Assembly (NCBI GenBank): GCA_903887095.1
Contig: CAISOQ010000097.1
Location: forward strand, 1-7,165
Length of the DNA stretch: 7,165 nt
Source of the DNA: an uncultured Flavobacteriia bacterium
GTDB taxonomy: Bacteria; Bacteroidota; Bacteroidia; Flavobacteriales_D; Crocinitomicaceae
Direction of reading: 5' to 3'
The stretch's first letter is position 1. Every line of letters starts with the position of its first letter. The notes beneath the pieces are model-generated. The model saw only the letters and a program-made list of their open reading frames with translations, was not told where the DNA came from and searched no databases. The position numbers and the translations under genes were made by a program. Shown here piece by piece: positions 1-5,777 of this stretch.

Positions 1-1391
1 CGTTCGAAGTCTATTTAGATGGCGAATCACCAATATATGAGATTGCTTTCATCGAAAAAGATGTGCATGATGCCAAAGAAGTAGTTGTAATTGGTGCTGG
101 ACCTGCTGGTTTATTTGCTGCTTTAAGATGTATTGAAAATGGACTTAAGCCAATTGTTTATGAGCGTGGAAAGGACGTTCGCGAGCGAAGAAGAGATTTA
201 GCGAAGTTGAATAAGGAATCAATCGTTGACCCGGATTCGAATTATTGCTTTGGTGAAGGAGGGGCAGGCACTTATTCAGATGGCAAGCTTTATACACGCT
301 CAAAAAAAAGAGGGGATATTGAGAAAGCGCTGAAAATGTTCGTTGAATTTGGTGCCAGTGAAGATATTTTAGTGGATGCACACCCACATATAGGAACAAA
401 TAAATTACCCCAGATTATTGTTTCGATGCGGGAAAAAATCATTGCATGCGGCGGAGAGGTCCACTTTCAAAAGCGATTAACTGATTTGAAAATTGAAAAC
501 AAACGACTAAGGAGTATTTGTTTAAATTCTTCAGAATGGAAAAATGTTGACCATCTGATCCTTGCTACGGGACATTCAGCGAGAGATATTTTTTATTTAT
601 TACATGAAAACGGTGTGCGAATTGAAGCCAAGCCTTTTGCTTTGGGCGTAAGAATTGAGCAGACACAGGAATTGATTGATTCAATCCAATATCATGGTCG
701 ATTGAATGATGAATTTTTGCCGCCTGCCTCATATTCGTTGGTCACACAGGCAGATGGGAGAGGAGTTTATTCATTTTGTATGTGTCCGGGAGGGATAATC
801 GCGCCTTGTTCAACAGCAGCAGGTGAAGTTGTGACAAATGGCTGGTCGCCGTCAAAACGAAACAACCCGTATTCAAATTCAGGAATTGTTGTGAGCATTG
901 ATCCGACAGATTTCCCAGGAAAAGAAAATGATCCGTTTGTCTGTCTGGATTTTCAAAAATCTGTTGAGCAAACATGTTGGGAAGCTGCGGGAAGTACTCA
1001 AAAAGTTCCTGCGCAGCGTATGGTTGATTTTATCAATGGAATAAAATCGGTGGATTTCCCAAGATCATCCTACCAGCCAGGCATTGAAAGTGTCGATTTG
1101 AATACCGTTTTACCAAAATTTGTTGCAAAAAGATTGCGTTTAGCATTCCAGGATTTTGGCAAAAAGATGAGAGGGTACTTAACAAATGATGCAGTATTGC
1201 ATGCACCAGAATCAAGAACTTCATCGCCAATTGCAATTCCTCGAAAAAGTGATACGTGCGAGCATATGGAAGTGGAAGGGATTTTTCCTTGTGGAGAGGG
1301 GGCAGGATATGCCGGAGGTATTATTTCTGCAGCCATTGATGGAATGAAATGTGCAGATGCCATCTTTGAAAAATCGAATCATGAAGCATAG
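1..1391 (+). CDS. FAD-dependent oxidoreductase (COG2509-type), 5'-truncated by window edge
   Basis: A flavoprotein with an N-terminal Rossmann dinucleotide-binding site, predicted to be cytosolic. The visible fragment has 462 residues. It shows the FAD-binding glycine motif GAGPAG (fragment residues 31-36, bases 93-110), the family block GEGGAGTYSDGKLYTRS (about 84-100), DAHPHIGTNKLP, the LATGHSARD segment that typically closes the nucleotide-binding fold, CMCPGG, and a C-terminal GEGAGYAGGI...AAIDG block that completes the FAD site. These match the 'NAD(P)/FAD-dependent oxidoreductase/FAD-dependent dehydrogenase' family COG2509, whose substrate I do not know to be established. A GTG at 63 could be read as the start, but the frame is open to base 3 and encodes FEVYLDGE... 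before the Rossmann strand. Family members carry an N-terminal region of several tens of residues before GAGPAG, so the true start lies outside the window. The stop TAG (1389-1391) overlaps the next gene. Family assignment is firm; the reaction is unknown. Confidence 0.93.
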   Translation, partial: FEVYLDGESPIYEIAFIEKDVHDAKEVVVIGAGPAGLFAALRCIENGLKPIVYERGKDVRERRRDLAKLNKESIVDPDSNYCFGEGGAGTYSDGKLYTRSKKRGDIEKALKMFVEFGASEDILVDAHPHIGTNKLPQIIVSMREKIIACGGEVHFQKRLTDLKIENKRLRSICLNSSEWKNVDHLILATGHSARDIFYLLHENGVRIEAKPFALGVRIEQTQELIDSIQYHGRLNDEFLPPASYSLVTQADGRGVYSFCMCPGGIIAPCSTAAGEVVTNGWSPSKRNNPYSNSGIVVSIDPTDFPGKENDPFVCLDFQKSVEQTCWEAAGSTQKVPAQRMVDFINGIKSVDFPRSSYQPGIESVDLNTVLPKFVAKRLRLAFQDFGKKMRGYLTNDAVLHAPESRTSSPIAIPRKSDTCEHMEVEGIFPCGEGAGYAGGIISAAIDGMKCADAIFEKSNHEA

Positions 1392-2346
1392 CTTTTTACT
1401 CTTGTTTGTGCTGTTTTTTCTGATTGGAAGAAGTCAGCAATCATTAAAAATTGATTATTCAATTCCTTCAAATTGGGCGCTTACGTCAGATAATTATCCA
1501 GCATCATTTCAAAAAATGATCAAAGGTTCTGTACAAGACTCAGTCGATGTGTTTTATGTTTATCCTACACTCTTGTTGGACAAAGAAAATCCTCGTTGGA
1601 ACATTGATATAGATGATAGTGTATTTCGTGAAAAGATTATTAATTCACCGATAAAGTTTCAGGCCTCTGCATGGGCAAATGCAGGGAAATTATATGCTCC
1701 ATTTTACCGCCAAGCGCATATCAGAGCGTATTCTAATTTAGAGAATGGAGGCCGCGATTCATTATTGGTTGCTTACAACGATGTTCGCGCAGCTTTTATT
1801 TATTATTTGGAACATTTCAACAAAGGTCGCGGTATTATTTTAGCTGGACATAGTCAGGGTTCAACCCATTTATCGTTGCTGTTAAAGGAGTTTTTTGATG
1901 GCAAAGAGTTACAAAAACAATTAGTTGCAGCATACATTCCAGGGATCGGTTTCGAAAGAAATGAATTTCAAACAATTCCTTTAATGATCCAAAAAGATCA
2001 AACAGGTGGATTTGTAACTTGGAATACGCATAAGAAAAAGTTGGATCAACGAACTGCTAAATGGCACTTGGGCAAGGCTGTGATTAATCCAGTAACATGG
2101 GATACTACTTCCTTTGCGGCACGTCAATTTCATCAAGGGTTTCTATTCTCGAATGAAAAAATGTATGTACATAGTTTCAATACACACCTGAAAAATGGTG
2201 TTGTATGGATTTCAACGCCTCATTTTCCGTATCGCTACTTGGCATTCACAATGGATAATTACCATGTTGGTGATGTAAATCTTTTTTGGGAAGATATTCG
2301 CCAAAATGCGATCCTTCGTTCAACAAGCTATCTTCAAAAGAAATAG
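1381..2346 (+). CDS. Secreted DUF3089 family alpha/beta-hydrolase
   Basis: Predicted exported serine hydrolase of the DUF3089 (PF11288) family, 321 residues from ATG 1381. Residues 1-18 are a Sec signal peptide (MKHS, then a Leu/Phe/Val-rich core, then GRS). There is no lipobox Cys, so the product is probably periplasmic or secreted. Family landmarks are VDVFYVYPT (55-63), AGKLYAPFYRQ (101-111), AYNDVRAAF (131-139), the nucleophile elbow GHSQG (156-160, Ser158) and the C-terminal YHVGDVNLFW (294-303), whose His295 is the likely catalytic histidine by family position. An ATG at 1351 is in frame, but it would put ten residues, MQMPSLKNRI, ahead of the signal peptide and deepen the overlap with gene 1, so 1381 is preferred. 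The 11-bp overlap (ATGAAGCATAG holds this start and the upstream stop) suggests co-transcription and translational coupling. Substrate unknown; an ester or lipid is possible but this is only inference from the fold. Confidence 0.9.
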   Translation: MKHSFLLLFVLFFLIGRSQQSLKIDYSIPSNWALTSDNYPASFQKMIKGSVQDSVDVFYVYPTLLLDKENPRWNIDIDDSVFREKIINSPIKFQASAWANAGKLYAPFYRQAHIRAYSNLENGGRDSLLVAYNDVRAAFIYYLEHFNKGRGIILAGHSQGSTHLSLLLKEFFDGKELQKQLVAAYIPGIGFERNEFQTIPLMIQKDQTGGFVTWNTHKKKLDQRTAKWHLGKAVINPVTWDTTSFAARQFHQGFLFSNEKMYVHSFNTHLKNGVVWISTPHFPYRYLAFTMDNYHVGDVNLFWEDIRQNAILRSTSYLQKK

Positions 2347-2348
2347 GA

Positions 2349-3077
2349 TTATTTCCGTTTAAACTCGGATACTAGAATTCCTGTTGCTACCGCCACATTT
2401 AATGATTCAGCTTGACCAAATGCAGGAATGGTGAGAGGGTTGGTTATGCATGGAATTAAATCTTTAGAAATTCCGTTTCCCTCATTGCCCATCAAAAGAA
2501 TAGCATCTTTCGGTAATGATTCTTGATAGGTATTTTTCCCCTCGAGTAATGCGCCATAAATTGGCCGCGACTCATTTTTCAACCAATCGCCGAGATTTTC
2601 ATAATGAACATTAACCCTGAAGATTGCACCCATGCTTGACTGTACAACTTTTGGATTGTATATTTCAACGGTGTCTTTTGAACATACCAAATCATTGATA
2701 CCGAACCAATCTGCAATCCTTAAAATAGTCCCAAAATTACCAGGGTCTTGAATACCATCCAATGCGAGTGTAAGTCCTGAAGAGGCAATGTTGGCTTTAT
2801 CATTCGACTTTTTAACAACAGCCAATACTTTATTTGGGGATCTTAAAGACGAGATACGTGCTAATTCAGACGGAGAAATAACAACCGATTCTATGGCAGA
2901 GGACTTAACTTCAAAATCAGATGTGTGAGCAATGAATTCAATAGTTTGTGGTGTGAACTGCAGCGCTTCCTGAACCAGTTTTTCGCCTTCCACAAGAAAC
3001 AATCCTAGTTCATCTCTGTACTTTTTCTGATGAAGAGACCTGATCCACTTAATTTTGTTTACCGAAATACCCGTCAC
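2349..3077 (-). CDS. TrmH/SpoU-family RNA 2'-O-ribose methyltransferase
   Basis: Cytosolic S-adenosylmethionine-dependent methyltransferase of the SPOUT (TrmH) class, 242 residues, predicted to methylate a ribose 2'-OH in tRNA or rRNA. The N-terminal substrate-binding domain spans about residues 5-95 (KIKWIRSLHQKKYRDELG, then FLVEGEKLVQEAL). The knotted catalytic domain follows. Motif 1 is DGIQDPGNFGTILRIAD (107-123, with Asn114 and Arg120), motif 2 is LLMGNEGNGIS (194-204, Glu199) and motif 3 is IPAFGQAESLNVAVA (217-231, Ser225-Leu226-Asn227). All three are intact. The start is GTG at 3077-3075: an in-frame TAA lies three codons upstream (3086-3084), and the next in-frame Met is residue 149, so no ATG start can give the whole N-terminal domain. 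The RNA target cannot be told from sequence, so no symbol is given. The gene is divergent from tamL and convergent with the hydrolase (2-bp gap). Confidence 0.92.
   Translation of the reverse strand: MTGISVNKIKWIRSLHQKKYRDELGLFLVEGEKLVQEALQFTPQTIEFIAHTSDFEVKSSAIESVVISPSELARISSLRSPNKVLAVVKKSNDKANIASSGLTLALDGIQDPGNFGTILRIADWFGINDLVCSKDTVEIYNPKVVQSSMGAIFRVNVHYENLGDWLKNESRPIYGALLEGKNTYQESLPKDAILLMGNEGNGISKDLIPCITNPLTIPAFGQAESLNVAVATGILVSEFKRK
3050..3057 (+). promoter_or_regulatory. Candidate Bacteroidota -7 box for tamL (distal)
   Basis: TAATTTTG matches the Bacteroidota housekeeping -7 consensus TAnnTTTG exactly. A CTG at 3027-3029 sits 20 bases upstream, where the partial -33 element (TTG/TG) is expected. 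It would start transcription near 3062 and give a tamL leader of about 50 bases. The site lies inside the first codons of the divergent methyltransferase gene. This is a motif match only, with no support for activity. Confidence 0.35.
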
Positions 3078-3091
3078 TGCGTCTTAAATAT

Positions 3092-3099
3092 TATTTTTG
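3092..3099 (+). promoter_or_regulatory. Candidate Bacteroidota -7 box for tamL (proximal)
   Basis: TATTTTTG also matches TAnnTTTG and lies within the 33-bp gap between the divergent starts. I see no TTG at the expected -33 distance. Transcription from here would begin about 6-8 bases before the ATG at 3111, giving an almost leaderless mRNA. This makes it a weaker candidate than the distal box. Confidence 0.25.
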
Positions 3100-3110
3100 T
3101 TAGGAAGTCA

Positions 3111-5777
3111 ATGTTCCAACGCCTCAAACATACATATATTCTTTTTATTATTTGTTCACTACTGTCGGCATGTAAGCAAACGAAGTATGTTCCTGAGGGA
3201 AAGTTTCTGCTTAAAAAGAATAAGGTGAGTATCATCGGTGATGGTTTAGCCTATGATGATGCTAATGCCATTATTCGTCAGCAACCAAATTACAAGACAT
3301 TTGGTTTTAAAATGAAACTTTGGGCTTTCAATCGAATCGATTCAACTGCTGTCGCTGAAAAGAGATTGAAACAAAATCAAAAGTTGCGCATAATTAACCA
3401 ACATAAATTAGGAAAGCAAAATAGAGTCAATCAAAAAAGAATAGAAAAAGCACGGAAAAAGGGCAGAAGTCTTTACACAGAAAAAATTGTGCAACTCAAG
3501 GATACTATGAATCCAAAGTTATTCCTGCGAGAATGGTTCAAATACAAAATAGGAGAAAAACCAGTTATTTTCGATAGTTTACTTTACAATAAGTCGTTAG
3601 AACAGTTGGGCGTGTTTTTAAAAAACAAAGGATTTTACAAAGGTTCTGTTCATGCTGAAGTGATTCAATTGCGTAGACGAAAAGTGAAAGTCAAATACAA
3701 GATTGAAACAGGCCCACGATTCATGATTGATTCGGTCTATGTAGTGTGCCCAAATCAATCCGTTAAATCTGAATATGAGAAGTATGTCCGAAAAACAGAA
3801 GATGGGAATCTTGTTGGGCAGCCTTTCGACAAAGATATATTGGGAGAGTATAGGAATGATGTCGCTAAATACATGAGAGACAATACGTTCTATGGCTTTA
3901 GTAGTTCACATATAAGTTACATTGCTGACACTTCATTTTTGGATATGAAGGTGAATCTTGGGGTTGTATTCACTGATCGTATGGTGAGATCGGAGACAAA
4001 ACGGGACTCGTTAGTTGGGGTGAAACACAAAATAACGTTTGTCAAGAATGTCTATTTTCATATTGCTGATACGTCGTATTTCAAAGGCAATTTCAAAAAG
4101 TCTTTGGAGGATATGGGACTTACCCTTTTAGATGAACAGTATTTTTTAAGAACAATTGACACATTTCAATATGCGGAGCGAAAAATGGCTCACTCGGATG
4201 ATTTGGATATCAAAAGAATGGCCACATTTTTATACAATGGCAAATTGAGCATTGATCCTGATGTTATTGAGTTGCAGAATTACTTAGAAAAGGAAAATTA
4301 TTACAAAGAATATTATTTGGAACGATCCTATACACGACTTATTCAACTTGGTCTTTTTCAAGTGATAAAACCCGTCATTTTGGAGGTTCCCGGTACTAAA
4401 TATGTAGAGGTTCATTATTATTTAGTGCCTTCTCAAAAACAAAGTTTAGGTTTTGAACCGAGAGCAACGAATAGCAATGGTTTCTTAGGGGTGTCAGCAT
4501 CTGTCAACTATACCAATAAAAATTTGTTTGGAGGTGCCGAAAAAATGGTTTTTTCAGTAGGAGGTGGTTTTGAATCTCAGCCACCTGTATTTGATCAAAC
4601 AATTGATGGCCAACAAATTCAAAAGGCGAGTAGAAGTTTTAATACGTTTGAGATAGGTCCAAGTTTGAAATTTGACATTCCTGGTTTGTTCCCAACAAAG
4701 GTTACAGCCCTTTCTAAGCGTCAAAGACCAAGAACAATTATGTCTGCGGCGTATAATTTTCAGGACAGATCAGATTTTACAAGGCATATTCTGCAGCTCA
4801 ACTATTTATGGAAATTTTATGTAATGAAAACACAGATTTTCCAAATCGGATTACCTGGAATGTCTGTTGTTAAATTCGTTAATATTCAAAACTCTCCTGA
4901 TTTTGAACAAAAGTTAAATGCGCTGAATGACCTGTTTCTTAGAAATGCCTACAGTAATCAATTTATCTGGCAGGACCTTCGTCTAACATTTGAGTACAAT
5001 AACAAAGACAAAGACGACAAAGGTAGATCCAACTTTTTATTTAATTCGTCATTCGACCCCGCTGGAAATTTACTTTCAATGTTCAAAAACAGACAGGATA
5101 CATTGAGCAATGGTCAGCACAGTATTTATGGTGTGGCTTATTCACAATTCGCTCGGTTAGACAATGAAATGATTTACTCGTATCCTTTGGACAAGAAAAA
5201 GAGTCTTCATGCACGATTGCAGGCGGGTGCAGGGATTCCTTATGGAAACACAAAGACTTCTTTGCCTTATGATTATGCATTTTTTGCAGGAGGATCGAAT
5301 GACAACAGAGGGTGGAGGGCACGCGCTCTAGGTCCAGGATCTTATAAATACTACCTCGATACAAATAGAACGGCAACACAAATCAGTGATATACGTCTAG
5401 GTGCTTCTGCAGAATTTCGTTTTTCAATGAGTGATCTTTTCAAGGGAGCTATTTTTATGGATGCAGGAAATACGTGGACTTATAATTTGGATAAAAACCG
5501 TTTAGGAAGTCAATTCTCCAATAATTGGTACCGAGAAATAGCATTGTCTGCGGGTGTGGGATTCAGGATGGACCTCGACTTCTTTATATTGCGTTTGGAT
5601 TTAGGTATTCCAATTACGAATCCTTCCATGCCAATCGGAGAGCGTTGGGTATTTAATAGAGAGCGACCAAATTATATCAGCGAAGGAATTAACACCTTCG
5701 GATTGGATAAATACAAGAAATATTTACCAAAACCATTTACTCCTGTCTTCCATTTTGGTATTGGTTTCCCATTCTAA
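3111..5777 (+). CDS. tamL: TamL: TamA/BamA-like (Omp85) outer-membrane lipoprotein
   Basis: Predicted outer-membrane assembly factor, the lipoprotein form of TamA found in Bacteroidota and thought to work with TamB; 888 residues. The start at ATG 3111 is chosen because it gives a short type II signal peptide (MFQRLKHTYILFIICSLLSAC) with lipobox L18-S19-A20-C21; Cys21 would be lipidated. An in-frame ATG at 3030 would bury the lipobox under 27 extra residues encoded antisense to the neighbouring gene. TamL-like features follow: KYVPEGKFLLKKNKV just after the Cys, IRQQPN (55-60), GEKPVIFD (148-155) and NKGFY (172-176). POTRA-like repeats fill to about residue 445; the last includes LGLFQVIKPV. 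The Omp85 barrel runs from about 447 to the end. It contains the conserved lid-loop motif as NRGW (R733-G734) in GGSNDNRGWRARALGPG, and it ends in GIGFPF with a terminal Phe, the usual beta-signal. Residues 84-119 are unusually basic. No tamB is visible in the window. A BamA paralogue is the alternative, but the lipobox favours TamL. Confidence 0.92.
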   Translation: MFQRLKHTYILFIICSLLSACKQTKYVPEGKFLLKKNKVSIIGDGLAYDDANAIIRQQPNYKTFGFKMKLWAFNRIDSTAVAEKRLKQNQKLRIINQHKLGKQNRVNQKRIEKARKKGRSLYTEKIVQLKDTMNPKLFLREWFKYKIGEKPVIFDSLLYNKSLEQLGVFLKNKGFYKGSVHAEVIQLRRRKVKVKYKIETGPRFMIDSVYVVCPNQSVKSEYEKYVRKTEDGNLVGQPFDKDILGEYRNDVAKYMRDNTFYGFSSSHISYIADTSFLDMKVNLGVVFTDRMVRSETKRDSLVGVKHKITFVKNVYFHIADTSYFKGNFKKSLEDMGLTLLDEQYFLRTIDTFQYAERKMAHSDDLDIKRMATFLYNGKLSIDPDVIELQNYLEKENYYKEYYLERSYTRLIQLGLFQVIKPVILEVPGTKYVEVHYYLVPSQKQSLGFEPRATNSNGFLGVSASVNYTNKNLFGGAEKMVFSVGGGFESQPPVFDQTIDGQQIQKASRSFNTFEIGPSLKFDIPGLFPTKVTALSKRQRPRTIMSAAYNFQDRSDFTRHILQLNYLWKFYVMKTQIFQIGLPGMSVVKFVNIQNSPDFEQKLNALNDLFLRNAYSNQFIWQDLRLTFEYNNKDKDDKGRSNFLFNSSFDPAGNLLSMFKNRQDTLSNGQHSIYGVAYSQFARLDNEMIYSYPLDKKKSLHARLQAGAGIPYGNTKTSLPYDYAFFAGGSNDNRGWRARALGPGSYKYYLDTNRTATQISDIRLGASAEFRFSMSDLFKGAIFMDAGNTWTYNLDKNRLGSQFSNNWYREIALSAGVGFRMDLDFFILRLDLGIPITNPSMPIGERWVFNRERPNYISEGINTFGLDKYKKYLPKPFTPVFHFGIGFPF
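3125..3132 (-). promoter_or_regulatory. Candidate Bacteroidota -7 box for the RNA methyltransferase gene
   Basis: On the minus strand these bases read TATGTTTG, an exact match to TAnnTTTG, pointing toward the methyltransferase start at 3077. Transcription would begin near 3120, with a leader of roughly 40 bases. The box lies in the signal-peptide codons of tamL. There is no clear -33 TTG, so the call rests on the -7 match and the orientation. Confidence 0.3.

Noticed and set aside
63..65. GTG as the start of the FAD oxidoreductase
   Set aside because: The frame continues upstream to the window edge with sequence resembling the family's N-terminal region; starting here would leave only ten residues before GAGPAG, shorter than the family.
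145..1363. Minus-strand open frames opposite the FAD oxidoreductase
   Set aside because: No recognisable domain, and all lie within a well-conserved plus-strand gene; they are shadow frames.
1351..1380. Upstream ATG extending the DUF3089 protein by 10 residues
   Set aside because: It would put a ten-residue extension in front of a good signal peptide that begins with the MKHS n-region at 1381.
2340..2355. Hairpin GAAAT/ATTTC spanning the convergent stops as a bidirectional terminator
   Set aside because: Five mostly A-T pairs make too weak a stem, and no T-run follows.
3030..3110. Upstream ATG extending tamL by 27 residues
   Set aside because: It would place the lipobox at residue 48 and overlap the methyltransferase coding start by 48 bp antisense; ATG 3111 gives a textbook lipoprotein signal.
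5083..5379. Minus-strand 98-residue open frame inside tamL
   Set aside because: It lies opposite the conserved barrel and lid-loop region and has no family resemblance; it is a shadow frame.
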